A stretch of DNA of 64,000 nt from Megachile rotundata (GCF_050947335.1 NC_134983.1:8742001-8806000); one strand, 5' to 3'. Positions 12,201 through 23,840 are shown, numbered from the stretch's first letter. The notes: generated from the sequence alone by a model not told the origin. Numbers and translations: made by a program.

Positions 12201-15200
12201 TCGCGTGAAAGAATGCGGGGAAAACGCCTGTGCAAACCTGCCCTGTCAAAACGGCGCAACATGTCAGCCAATTTTCGAGGAAGATCTCTGCAACGATCGC
12301 GAATGTAGAAGAATCCAAAGACGAGGAAAGGGCAAGGACAAAAGTGGAGTGAATATCGTGCGATGCAAAGGTACACATTGCACGTCGATCGATCAACGAA
12401 GGTCGAAAAAGAACGTGAAGAGACGTTGCGAGGCTCCGAAGTGCGATTACGATTACGATATGGATTATGAGAATAGTTTCGAACACGGCAATTACGCAGT
12501 CGAGAAGTACGAACCACCTGATTATAGGTGCATCTGCCCACCTCAGTTCACTGGCAGGAATTGCGAACAATCGTTGGATCCGTGTTTGGGCGAACCGTGT
12601 CAACATGGAGCTACGTGCGATATTCTACCTCAAGGTGGATACGTTTGCAAGTGTCCGCCTGGTAGAACTGGAGAACATTGCGAAATTTGTGAGTAAACAT
12701 TTTTGTGTTGTTAAGTTTTGATTACATGTGGTCTACTTCAAATTTTTACTAAATTATAAACCACCCTATTTCTATCAAAGTGTAAACCTGTTCAAAACTC
12801 TCGATAAGTCGAAAGGTCCATAACTCAAATATTTGAGCTGTTGCCCTCAGATTCGATTTACCGAAGTTCCATTGCAGTAACCTTATCCCTACACCTGGGA
12901 CTTGAACAATATAAATTTGCTTAAAGTGTCAATTTTATCCTAACATCGCTTCGTCGTACAAACATGGTTCAGATATAACTTTCCCTGTATTGCAGTGGAT
13001 GCCGAATTGACGGAGCTGTTAATACCTCAAATGTCTCGGGACGGTTTCCTGGAACTACCCTGTCTCGAGGGTGTTGCTAAAGCATTCTCCATAGAACTTT
13101 GGTTCCTTACGCACGCCAGCGACGGATTGCTACTTTACAATGGCCAATTGAATAATGGACGTGGTGATTTCATTAGCCTGAATTTAGTCCACGGCAGGCT
13201 GGAGTTCAGATTCAATCTCGGAAGTGGTATCGCCAATATCACATCCCCCGATCCCGTCACGCTCGATACATGGCATTGTGTTAGAATCAGCAGGCTAGGT
13301 AGAGAAGGTGTTCTGCAATTGGATGATGGAACTGTTGCCAGAGGACTGTCTGGAAGTCCTTTGACAGAGCTTAATTTAGAAATGCCACTCTACGTCGGTG
13401 GCGTCAAGTAAGTTTCAAAATCAAACTTTTGTTTCTGTGAAACTTTTTAATTAACGCTATGGAACACTTATTTACAGAAATTAATCGGTAGAAATTTTTG
13501 TTCAGAATAATTGTAAATCGATTTCATCTCAATATTTCATTCCTCATTTACTCATTTATCATCCAGAACATCCATAAACTTAGGCATTCGTCTGTTTGAT
13601 TATTGATTTATCTGTCTAAATATTGATTGGTCAATCAAACTCGAATTCATGTTCCTAATTAATAAATGAGTTAAACCTTTGCACTCGACATTTGGTTTAA
13701 TGGAACAATTCTGAATAAATCTTTAGTTAACTCCACAGTATTTTGCACGTGGTAAACGCGAATCAAACAACAGTAATGACTAATAAAAAATAATCTCAAC
13801 TGTCAAACTTTTCAACCAGAGTGTTTTGGAATTGCCAAAAAATAAAAATGAAGTGCAAAGAGTTAATGAGCATGGTTACGGAACCACGGAACATGTAACG
13901 TAGTTATGATCGATGCAAAGTAGATCAAAATTACGAATATCAAAAAGATAATTGAATACAAAATGAGGGCTTTACTGATTGCAGACATTGGCGAGAAGTT
14001 CATCGGCTTTCTGGAGCCACGACGGGATTAGTGGGCGCGGTACAAAGATTGATGGTGAATGGAAAGACGTACCAAAACTTAGCAGTAAACGTAACTCAAC
14101 ACAACACCGAGATTTATGATGGTTTACCATGTCCCAGTAATCAGAATCCCTGCCACAACGGTGGAGTTTGTTTGCCTTTGTTGAACAGCTACCTCTGCAA
14201 GTGTGCCAGTGGATACAACGGGCTTCATTGCGAATTTTGTAAGTTTGGATTAATCATATTTATTGTATCCAAGAAAAATATTGTCTTATATCAAATCGTT
14301 TCAGTCATGGGCTACGATGTGTCGACGGAAATTTCAGAGAGACCAGTTCGCTTTAAAGGAGACAATTTCTTGCAGTTCAGACACCGTAACGGAAGAAGGT
14401 AACAACTGTTCATTAACAATCATTCTCTTTGTTCGAAAGAATTTTATATCGTACACTCCTATAAAGTCACTGCATCACACCTTTCGAGGTCGTTCCGAAT
14501 TAGGAAGCATCAAGTTAGGCTGTTCGATAACACGATAGTAACGGTAGAATTTAATTAGTTCCTTTTTATCAAAGTATCACTAACCTTTTTTGATTGTGTA
14601 ACACCGACTAGTACTAACTCGACTAACACTACCCTCGGCGAGTACTATGAGGAGTCCTACTCCGACTACGACTTGGAGGAGGATGTCGACTACGAGTACG
14701 ACACTTACGATTACACGGAGTAAGTTTCTAGGAAAACTGGCTGTGGTGTACTCGTTTGAGGGAAAGGTCTTGTTCCCTGTGATCACCTGTCGATGTGTTT
14801 GCTACCCTATTTGTTATGCAACTCGAACTTTTCGAATCTGATTACAAAAGTCATGTACAATGTTCCTTGACTGTGATAATGATATAATTTTATACAAATT
14901 ATGAGAAATTTAAGAATTTGGAGCTGGACTGCTTACAATTTTTAATTCAGAAATTTGGAGATTTGGAAAGTTTAGGAAATTGAGAAGTTGGGAATTTTGA
15001 AATGTGGAGATTCTGGGATTTAGGAATTGAGGGATTTTGAAATTTGAGAATTTGTGGATTTAGGGGTTTGGGGATTTAGGGATTTAGGGATTTAGGGATG
15101 TAGGGATTTGAGGATTTGAGGATTTGGAGATTTGGGGATTTGGGAAACTGAGCATTTAGGGATTTGAGAATTTGGGGATTTGGGAATTTGTAAATTTAAG

Positions 15201-16909
15201 AATTTGGGGATTTGAGAGTTTGTGAATTTAGGGATTTGGGAATTTAGGAATTTATGAATTTAAAAAATTAAGGATTTGAAAATTTGGGGATTTGAGAATT
15301 TGTGGATTTAAGAATTTGGGGGTTTGAAAATTTGGGGATTTGGGGATTTGTGGATTTGGGGATTTGGGGATTTGGGAATTTGTGAATTTAAGAATTTGGG
15401 AATTTGAGAATTTGGAGATGTGAGAATTTGTGAATTCAGGGATTTGGGGATTTATAGATTTGGAAATTTGATGATACAGAAGTTCAGGGATTTGAGAAAT
15501 AATACACTTAGAAATTTAGAAACCATAAGAATTTGAAATCTCGAGAAACCTTGAAAATTTTTAAGTTACAGAATTTGTACCTCTGACAATTTTTAAATTT
15601 TCAATCTAGACATTCATTCGTTCTCAAAAAGAAGAAATCAGCAGGATCCTATTTTATATAATTCGACTTGAATTATATACAGTTATTGAGTATTTGAGAA
15701 CTGAAATAGCAGATTCGAAGGGTGAAAAATAAGAAGAATGATCAATTCTTTTATCTTACTGTACTGCTTGCTTGCCTGTGTTGTCACGTCCTATAGCACC
15801 GTAGCTCAGTGTCGAAAAATTGGAATATCAAACAGAAATAATATAAAACGATGTTTTAGGCGGAAAGGTCAACAGTCGAACAAGTTTGAACTGCGCCTGA
15901 GGACAACGCATTCGGAAGGGTTGATTGCTTGGATCGGAAGAGGAAAGATCGAACATCTTATTCTATCGTTGCATGGTGGTGAAGTGGTTCTTACGTACAA
16001 AAGCAAAAATGAGCAGATATCGCTGAGAAGCGGGGTTTGTATCTTTGTTAAAAATTATATTTATATGTGGCACCCCTTGTCGTACTTTGACGAGTCATGA
16101 TGCATTCACAGCTGAAATATAACAAATCTTACTAAAATTTTTAATATTCACATTTTAATTTTTATTGTTTGTTTAAACATTATAGCTATGAATAGTTTAG
16201 ACTGACGCACCTGACAAATAAATTGTACGGCAAGGAGTTAAATACAACCGAATAAGAAACTGATAATAAAATGAGAAATTATATTGTATAATTTATGGTA
16301 CATTAGCTGCATTAGTTGAATCCATTGCAAGTTTAATGATTTCAATTCATTACTTATTTATGTCATTTGTGTTTGCACCACACATGGTTTTATTTATTCA
16401 GTTGACTGATATTTAACAATTCACGAGGTGATTATAGATAGCTTAAATAGTGGTTGGAAAGGAAATATCCATTAGTGCATTATCAAAGTTGAATCGTGTT
16501 TCAAGCCTGAAAAAAGCTAGATCTTTATGCAAACTTTCGTACTAATTAAATTAAATATCCTAGATGAGTTAACATGATAGTTGAAATTATAGTAATAAAG
16601 TTAGAATTCGGTGGTCGTATGTGTAGAAGATTGAAAATTGAAATGTTTCAGGAACGAGTGGACGACGGTTTCTTCCATCACATAAAAGCGTCGAGAAGAC
16701 GAAGAGCGTTGACGATACAGATCGACGATTTGGCCCCGGTGAAGAAATCGACGGAGACGAGTCTTCTGACAACGAATGGCAAGCTGTTCGTCGGCGGGAA
16801 ACTGGGTTACCGTGGCATCAAAGGGTGCGTGTCGGACTTCGTGGTGGACAAACGTCGTCTTCACTTAGCCAGGCGGAAAATAGAGTACTGTCACGACAAC
16901 GATGTATGA
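272..16909 (+). CDS. agrn: Agrin-like heparan sulfate proteoglycan, 3' part of gene
   Basis: Secreted basement-membrane protein; vertebrate agrin binds laminin and dystroglycan and signals through LRP4/MuSK. Exons read here: 272-421, 701-961, 1685-1831, 2269-2505, 7847-8041, 10001-10174, 10736-11075, 11607-11834, 12084-12688, 12996-13407, 13985-14238, 14305-14398, 14612-14719, 15860-16034, 16652-16909. They sum to one open frame (1212 residues plus TGA), entered in phase 1, so the gene starts upstream of the window. Order: Cys-rich module resembling lustrin/WR1; CC-DG-GP motif plus laminin EGF; second laminin EGF (CSLYGS..DCEQMTGRC, very agrin-like); follistatin/Kazal (VCGSDGQTYDNEC); Ser/Thr/Pro linker; EB/EGF-like module; EGF-LG1-EGF-EGF-LG2-EGF-LG3. 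The C-terminal order is that of agrin. No SEA domain was seen. LG1 needs a weak donor after 11075. Perlecan is the main alternative, but the follistatin module and laminin-EGF sequence favour agrin. Confidence 0.86.
2506..7846 (+). other. 5.3-kb agrin intron
   Basis: This intron separates the follistatin/Kazal exon from the linker exon; both borders are phase 1. It is mostly AT-rich. The stretch around 5000-6800 is richer in GC and CpG and has short open frames that resemble no family I know. The frame at 3820-4194 also shows no domain. No exon is needed here to keep the agrin frame, but an internal promoter or alternative exon cannot be excluded. Confidence 0.5.
6967..7160. repeat. 98-bp tandem duplication in agrin intron
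   Basis: Two head-to-tail copies start at 6967 and 7065 with CATACGATTCATCTTTTTTC. The first about 60 bp are essentially identical; the tails have diverged slightly (..TTTTTTAGAYAATACAG). The near-identity implies a recent duplication. Confidence 0.85.
8810..9560. repeat. 8-nt periodic repeat CAAATYYY with 96-bp higher-order unit
   Basis: About 750 bp in the agrin intron 8042-10000 is made of 8-nt units CAAATCCC, CAAATTCT, CAAATTTT and CAAATCTC. A higher-order unit of 96 bp (12 units) repeats from about 9024 to 9120. Since 8 nt times 3 equals 24 nt, every frame reads as an eight-residue repeat, which explains the two long open frames here; they are not genes. The minus strand has runs such as GGGGATTTGGGGATTTGGGG near 9220-9260 and 9305-9340, which fit G-quadruplex rules. 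Confidence 0.9.
10246..10417. repeat. 58-bp inverted repeat (hairpin) in agrin intron
   Basis: Arms 10246-10303 and 10360-10417 are reverse complements with about two mismatches and a 56-nt AT-rich loop. It lies about 70 bp downstream of the exon ending at 10174. It could be a small foldback element or a hairpin in the pre-mRNA. The loop is long for a canonical microRNA precursor. Confidence 0.85.
14612..14719 (+). CDS. agrn: Candidate cassette exon of agrin LG3, Tyr/Asp/Glu-rich
   Basis: This 108-nt exon lies between a CTAG acceptor and a GTAAGT donor and begins and ends in phase 2. Skipping it therefore joins 14398 to 15860 in frame (..NGR-RRKGQQ..). It encodes 36 residues: two N-glycosylation sequons (NST, NTT), then a stretch dominated by Tyr, Asp and Glu (EYYEESYSDYDLEED and onward). 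It sits inside the third LG domain, after the first strands. Vertebrate agrin carries small alternative inserts in LG2 and LG3 that control dystroglycan or LRP4 binding; here only the position is analogous, not the sequence. Alternative splicing is inferred. Sulfation of the tyrosines is possible. Confidence 0.65.
14930..15490. repeat. 8-nt periodic repeat, G-rich orientation
   Basis: The agrin intron 14720-15859 contains the same repeat family as 8810-9560 but inverted: GGGATTTA, GGGGATTTG and GAGAATTTG units with an 8-nt period on the plus strand. The densest part is about 15050-15440. Confidence 0.85.
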
Positions 16910-17185
16910 TAACGAATCCAGGGAACGACGATTGTCAGCGTGACGTCGCCTCTGGCCACGCTCGTCGAACGGACGACGCTTCTGTCCTCGACGAGTTAGC
17001 ATCAGCCTAAAAACTCATGGCAGCGGACGAGCAACGGATCTTTGGTGTTCGAAACGAATGACACGTGACCGCGAACGGAGTCAGATGTGAACTCTGCTCG
17101 AGTACACGTGATTCCTGCCAAAGTTGTGCGAGGGTAGAAAGAAGAGAAGAAGAAAACGATGATCGTGCCATGCAGAAGGGATATA

Positions 17186-17210
17186 AATAAAACCTCGGAT
17201 TCAATAAACG
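17186..17210 (+). terminator. Agrin poly(A) signal candidates
   Basis: AATAAA occurs twice within about 25 bases, roughly 280 bases after the agrin stop codon (..TATAAATAAAACC.. and ..TTCAATAAACG..). The first is the nearest good polyadenylation signal I found. Further AATAAA-like hexamers downstream leave a longer 3' UTR possible. Confidence 0.5.
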
Positions 17211-20200
17211 TAGCAAGCTAACTCGTATATTTATTTTCGTTTCGGAATAGCATAGGAACAGAGGAAGAGGAGACGAGCGCGCGAATCATCGCGTAAACAG
17301 CGTACGTTCTCATCTAAGGACAATAATATATTTTTAAGGTGACCGAGATTAATGATTAAACGCGTGTACGTATATTAACAGGGGGGAAAATGTTAAGACT
17401 TCTATTTGATAAGGTAATCAATGTGGAAGAGGAGGGGGTAGGGGAGAAGGCCAGAGGCGATAATTAAATGGATAATCGTTAGACGTTACTCGGTAAGTTA
17501 CGGTATATCGGAGCACAGCTAAATAAATGTTTAACGATGCCCAAGACTGATTTAAGACGATGAACGAAGACGGAGTCACAGGTGTTGAATAGTTAACAAA
17601 TAAAAAAACAATATGAAACGATATGAAAGAGAAACGACGAAACGATAAATCATCGGTGTTATGTTTGAGTGTTTCGGTAGAGAGATTTAATGATCGTGGA
17701 TTATCCGAATAGAAGAATGTATTTTAAAGGATTTGTTGATTTTATGCCAGTAGACAAACGATGAAGACGAAGATGAACTAAAAGAAATTATATATACATG
17801 TACACTCGCGAACATATAGATGATAGGGATTTACGGGAACACGAGGTTACGATCGAGTCGACTTCGGGAATATTTGGGAACGATCGGCAAAGATCTCGAA
17901 AATTTTTGTATGACTACTCGGAATATTTTTGCATGATTGCGATTTCGAAAATTTCGAAGCTTAGAAATATGGAAATTTAGGGATTAGGAAGCTTGAAAAC
18001 TTTGGAATTTTTTTTTAGAAATATGAGATCTTGGAAATGTCAGATTGTGATATCTAGAAATTTGAATATTTAAAAATTGAACAATTCTGCTATTGATGAA
18101 TTTGAAACTTTATGAATTTAGTAGTTTGGGAATATAAAAGATTGGAAAGTAGAATACTTGAGGATTGAAGAACCTTGAAATTGTGATGTTTGAAAATATG
18201 TTTAAAGATTTGGAAACTATGTACTAGAAAATTTAGAATATCGAGTCTTTGGGATTTGAAAATTTAGTTAATGATAAATCCAGGTGTAAAAATATAGAAA
18301 TTCGGTAACTTATGAACTCGAAACATTTTTGAAATCAGAAAGTATCTTCAAAATTAAAAAGAAACGTTCATCCTCCGATTTCGTCCAAATTTTTCCGAAC
18401 TCGACTCGATGTAGCTCGCCATATTACCCGCCTATTCCTACAAACACACAAACATGCAAAACTATATTTGAAGATCACACCGTACAACGTTGTTTCTAGA
18501 CAAGCAAGGCTTTTTACAAGATGCGCAAACGATATGTATACACGATATTATGCAAATTACATTCCATGTAATGGACACCAGTGCGAATTAAATTCTATGT
18601 AGAAACCACGATCAAGCGTATCGTCGGTCAACGATCATGTTACATTTCGAGCCGGTACAGAATGCATCGAGCTCGCCTCGAAGACACTCCATTTCCCTTC
18701 GACAATCCGTGACACATTTTTGCGCGAATAGCTTCAGCGTGAAAAGTCTAAAGCATCATTTACGAGCGTAACGACGAATTTCTTCTATATATATGCATAC
18801 AGGGTTCCACTGCGATCGATTCAGAATGTAAATGGATTCTAACTGGAAGGGAACAGAGGCGTGCATGCATTAAAAGGCGGAGAGCAACGACGAATCGTTT
18901 CCTTGACACGATAACACTGTTCAACAATCTATTTCTTAGAGAGATTTAAACGCTGTATACGAATCTGCAAAATGTTTTCTCGACTTTATTAATCGTTAAG
19001 AAATTTCATTTTTAAAATTCATTTTTTATGATTTTTCTACCAGAGTTCGATGGTAGATACTCTTGAAAAATCAATTTTAATTGCTTATCCAATATTGCAA
19101 CTACTTAACATTTTTTTTAATTATTTAATTATATTAAGTTTCGAAAAACGGTCACTGATAATCGCAACATTCTATGTTTTAATACAACAATTTGGTACTT
19201 CACATTATTAATATTGTCTTCAGGACATTTGCAATAGTTTGTCGTATTTTAATTACTCGAAAGTTATATGTCTTTTATAGTCACATAATTTGTTTAATTT
19301 ATAAATAAGAAAAATTGTTATAAGAAAGTTTTCAAGAACGGAGCGAAACAGTTTGCAAATTGATCAGCGTATAAAATGCAAAAAGAATAAAATGTTTGAA
19401 GAAAGTATTTGTTGGACAATGTTCGTGTGGCGAATTACTATAAAGCTTCGAAATATTCGATTCGACGAAAGAAACGATTCGAACCACGTAATGAATATTA
19501 TTATACAATGTACCGCTTGTATGTAATCGAATGATCAAAGTATGAATGAAAGCTGACGTATGCGTGAGGGAAACATACGAGAATGGTTACACTACTTGTA
19601 AATATATAACTAACACGCGCTAATTCACGAGTTATTATCGTTTTAATGTGTAACGTGCGGCTACATAAACTGGACCTAAATCGCCAGAAACGACCTAATT
19701 AATCGTAAAATGATTCATCGAATCAGCCTCTCTCGACGATTTCATTTTTGCCCGTCGTTCGTAAAAACGAAGATGTCTGCGTCGACGTGTTCTTCCCTCC
19801 CCTTTCCCACGTCAGTCGATTAATCACCGTTTAATGATCGAACCGAGCGTCTAAAGCCGGAAGCCTAAGTTCATCGATCGTTGAAAACGACCGTCGATTT
19901 ATCGAACAATTCTTCTCGACTCGTTTCGTCGAACGTTTCCAGCGTCGCTCGGCAATCTCTAAACATTTCGTTTGTAAGAAAAGGGAAAAAGAACGAACAA
20001 TTGTTAGCGGATAAGCACCGACAAGGAAACTGGTAATTCTAAGATCGTTTTTGAATGCACTATATTTGCGTACGTAATTGTAGAGTGTAAGAGCGAACAC
20101 GACACATATCTTTGACGTGTATCAGTTTTTTATACGTATCAAATTCGACCTGTATATACGATCATTTCTGTCTGGAAATGTTCGACGCTCCGGATATTCG

Positions 20201-22345
20201 CGTGTTTCTGTGACATTTACACTCACTCGACGCCATTTTATTACCGTAAGTTCTAGCAGCTGGTAATATTGAAAGATCACTTTGAAAGGCTTGAAAATTT
20301 CTTCATAACTAGAAAACTTAAATGTTCTTCACATTTGGAAATGTTTAGAAAATTTGAGAGTATAGATTCCTAAAATGAATCTGAATATTTGCAAATTTCA
20401 AACTTTGAATTGTGTGTACTTCAAAGTTTCAATTGTACAACCTTCACATTTTAAATTGTACAAACTTCAAACTTTGAATTATGCACACTTCAAACTTTAA
20501 ATTATACATGCCTCGAACTTTGAATTATACATACTTCAAACTGAACTATGGAAAGTGATAATTTCACTGTTTACTGAAGGGGAGTTACAAAATTATGAAT
20601 TTAATTATGAATTTATGGGAAGATTGTGACAAAAGTGAAAGATGGATAGAACAGCAGAAACACGCGAACGTCTTTAATCTTCGACTCCGTTGCCGAGCAT
20701 TTGTTAACGAATCGTTTTTCTTCGTTACGTTCGTTCGTTTCGGAGGCACGTTTACACGAACTTTTGATAAAAGAATCGCTTTTTCTCTGTAATATTGTTG
20801 AACGTTTCAAAGCAATCATATCTTCGTCATATCTGTCTGAGAATGTTGAAACATATTTTCGTTCTCGAACAATCGGAAATCGTTCCTCGTTGTTAACGTG
20901 CGAGAATTGAAATGATCGTGAGCAATATCGTCACATATCTTTTCTCTTGAAATGTGATCCTTTGTATTCTTCCAACGAATATCGCGTTTACACATATCGA
21001 AACGAAGTTCTGTGGCCAGTGACGTGTCTCTAATCGGACGGTGAAGAAATGTTTCATTAAAATGAACGAAACGTGTCTTTTGATACGTCGGTGTAACTTT
21101 CACGAAAAAATATTCTTTAAAAAAAAAGAATAATTTTATACTGTCTACCTTCTATCTTTCTATTCTTTTTATTTTATGCGTCGACAAAATTATATAATAA
21201 TTATTTCTGAATTTAAGATGTTAAATTACGTTTCATTTAAAATTTTTTAATTCTTTAAAATTTATATAAGGTCTAAATGCTCACTCAAAATTATGATTTA
21301 TGTAATTACATTTGTAGTAAAAAAATGATCTATTTTACGTTTAGAATGAAAATTAAACAACTCCCAACTGAATATAATAAATATTCGGAAGGGCATAATA
21401 AAAAACAAAAATACAGTTAATTTTTATTTCCCATAATAATATTTATTCTAATTATCCATTCTAGTCGCATATTTCGTTCGTGAAAGAGCATCGATGAATC
21501 GCAAGTGTGTTCGATAGTTAAATATGTACAGTAAATTCCCGTTATATCGCCACAGAGTGTAAAAGTAAAAGATTCTTGAATTCGGCGATAGACTTAATCA
21601 GTTTTTTCATTGATATCGATGGTACACGAATTTTGCACCATCACTGAAAATCAGTGAAGATGGCAATATAAAGAGAGTATACTGTAAGGCTTGCACATGA
21701 TTAATACTGCGATGCATTGTATTCTATGGAATACGAAATGAATTAAGAAAACGCAGTGAAAGTGTGAAGCTAACAATAATTTACATTGTTTGAAAGCACC
21801 AATTTTAATCGTCACGGTGCCGATAAGAATACAGAGGAGCAAAAGAAAGAAATTGCAATCCATGCCTGATGATTACTGCCAATATAGATAGCTCTCGTGT
21901 TTTTGACGTTTAATCTTCGACTTCCCTTGACTTCTGTAACCCTGCGAAATATAGTAAAAGGGGAGAAGCGATTGTTCTTAATGATCGATAAGGAAAATGA
22001 ATTTTCGAAACTTTCTTTGTACAACATTGTTCAATGTCGTTTGTTTCTTGGCGAAGAACACTCACACGACTGGACTGGATCATCTGAATTAGTTTTTTTT
22101 TTACTTTGATACCGTCTTTAACTGCGACCACTTCGCCGTTCGCTGACCTAAAGTATTCGTGAGCTATACTGTATAACAAAAGTACGCGTTGTAAAGTGAC
22201 TGTATATACAAATATAAATTATGCGATTACCTTGAGGACTCTTCTTTTTCATCCCCTATTAATAAATATAAACTACCATCTCGCTAACTAGAAGTTTGAA
22301 ACAGCAGTATTAAATTCAGATACAATTTGTTCTGTGTAGAATTAT
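17211..22345. other. Intergenic spacer between agrin and the F-box element
   Basis: I recognise no coding region. The area contains scattered, degenerate AAATTTGGAA-type repeat remnants (17950-18350), a short tandem repeat near 20380-20545 and otherwise unremarkable AT-rich sequence. Part may be agrin 3' UTR. All open frames are short and low-complexity or unfamiliar. Confidence 0.5.
20380..20545. repeat. Short tandem repeat, unit of roughly 28 nt
   Basis: Several imperfect copies of CTTCAAACTTTGAATTATAC follow one another, with variants such as CTTCACATTTTAAATTGTAC. It is related in composition to the CAAA-type repeats elsewhere in the window. Confidence 0.65.
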
Positions 22346-22690
22346 ATTAATCACTTCACTATTAACTGTTGCTCATTGCTCATTATAAAAACCAGCTTGC
22401 TTTTAAAAGCATTTATTTGGGAAAAAGTTACTATTAATATTTTCCTGCCAATTAATATAACATTTGATGGAGATCCTTTCTTTTGACCACCACTTTTCTT
22501 TAGGTAAAACAAATTTACAGTTGATGTATAAGTTACATTGGGAAAGAATTATGGAGATTTACGCATTGACATAATATTAATAATAAAATTTCTACATAGA
22601 CCTTTTCAAATTGTACTTGTAATTTCTAGAATAATTTACTGTTATATAATCAACGGACCGTAAATATGTAAGTACCGTTAGCTCCGCCCA

Positions 22691-22810
22691 GTACATATGT
22701 ACGTACATATGTACTCGCACATGATTGGCCGAGTCACTCGACCGGAACGGTCACCGAACCGTAACGGGGGATATATAAACCCCGAATTTTTCAGAGAGCA
22801 GTCATTCAGG
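22691..22810 (+). promoter_or_regulatory. Promoter of the left F-box gene
   Basis: In order: a GC box (GCTCCGCCC, 22681-22689), a perfect 24-bp palindrome made of two tandem GTACATATGTAC units (22691-22714), an inverted CCAAT (ATTGG, near 22725), AACGGT/ACCGTAAC repeats, a TATA box (TATATAA, 22772-22778) and an initiator-like TCATTC about 30 bp downstream (22802-22807). Spacing fits a Pol II core promoter. The palindrome resembles a binding site for a dimeric or tetrameric regulator; that is inference. Confidence 0.72.
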
Positions 22811-22832
22811 CACTTCTGCTAATACAAGCAAC

Positions 22833-23288
22833 ATGGAGTTCTTCAGATCCTTCCTTCGCGTCATTGGACTGCTACAACCTGCCAAGGTGGATTTCATTTC
22901 TGAACTTCCACCCGAGGTATCGCAGCTAATTTTACGCAAGTTGGATCCTGAGTCCTTGTTGAATGTAGCACAAGTATCACAAAAATGGCTTGGAGTTTGC
23001 AGAGCTGACAAGAAGCTGAGGCAAACTGCGAGGCGTCACCTGCGCCACGAAGAGCGGCAAAGGAGAATCGAGTTTTTGGGAGAGGAGGCTCTTGAAAATC
23101 CTAGGATTCGAGTTCCAAGGACTCGGGTTCCAAAGGAACCGTCCTCAAGGTACAAGAGAATTCCTTTTGCTAGGTACGAGGCTGCTGTTGTGATGGGGAG
23201 GGTGGATCCTCGTCCACTTTCCTCAAAACAAGGTAAGGGGAGAGTAGCACCGGTAGAGTTAAGGTCATCTAGATGTATTAGATTATAG
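22833..23288 (+). CDS. F-box domain protein, left copy
   Basis: 151 residues, single exon. The start ATG lies about 30 bases after the predicted initiator in good context (CAACATGGAG). Residues 1-14 form an amphipathic/hydrophobic leader. Residues about 19-65 match an F-box: FISELPPEVSQLILRKLDPE, then SLLNVAQVSQKWLGVC. F-boxes bind Skp1 and bring substrates to SCF ubiquitin ligases. The rest (about 66-151) is strongly basic, with an IRVPRTRVP repeat, and lacks WD40, LRR or another recognised substrate domain. GC content is visibly higher than the flanks. It differs from the right copy at four residues (Q50R, R78K, R127C, V138A). The cellular target is unknown. Confidence 0.82.
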   Translation: MEFFRSFLRVIGLLQPAKVDFISELPPEVSQLILRKLDPESLLNVAQVSQKWLGVCRADKKLRQTARRHLRHEERQRRIEFLGEEALENPRIRVPRTRVPKEPSSRYKRIPFARYEAAVVMGRVDPRPLSSKQGKGRVAPVELRSSRCIRL

Positions 23289-23292
23289 TTTT

Positions 23293-23298
23293 AATAAA
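23293..23298 (+). terminator. Poly(A) signal of the left F-box gene
   Basis: AATAAA begins five bases after the stop codon, giving a very compact transcription unit from initiator to poly(A) site. The right copy has the same arrangement. Confidence 0.75.
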
Positions 23299-23840
23299 GT
23301 CCCTTATTCCATTTAGCTTAGTTTAGTAATAACTTATATTCAGTTTAAATTATATCTCATGACACCCTTGGCGCCAAGGAAATATATTATAACTTGTATC
23401 CTGTATCTTAAGAATAAATTTAATAATTTAAATTTCACTAATTATATTTTTAACATTTGTAATGCTTTATTTTAAAATGGATATCTTATTTTTATTAAGA
23501 AAAAATTTAATAATGAAATTTAAATGATTAATCAAAGTATAACACAAAAATATGTCCGCGAGATTGCGCTGAGACGTTGTACGCATACTCGAAAACAAGA
23601 CAGAAAAATATTATATGTGTACTGTTACAATGATAGTACAGTAAGACCCTTATTAAGGGACACGTAAAAAATAATTACATTATCATTGTGGGTGCTTCGA
23701 CTACTTTTTCTTTCATTACTTTGTTTGTAAAAATATACTGTGTATGTTTATTTCTTACGATTTAGAACTGCACAAGAATCAACGTTACCATAACATAATA
23801 GCAGATCCTGCGCAATAAATTTTCTGATAAATCAAATTGA

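Larger units (their letters stand above)
22346..23480. repeat. Left arm of the long inverted repeat
   Basis: The arm pairs with about 34060-35238 in reverse complement. The central part (about 22600-23420: promoter, gene and poly(A) site) is almost identical between arms. The outer 250 bp and the inner end past about 23430 have more substitutions and small indels. The inner end is AT-rich and dissolves gradually. Confidence 0.88.

Noticed and set aside
12143..12606. Minus-strand frames opposite the agrin EGF exon
   Set aside because: They are antisense shadows of a well-supported coding exon.
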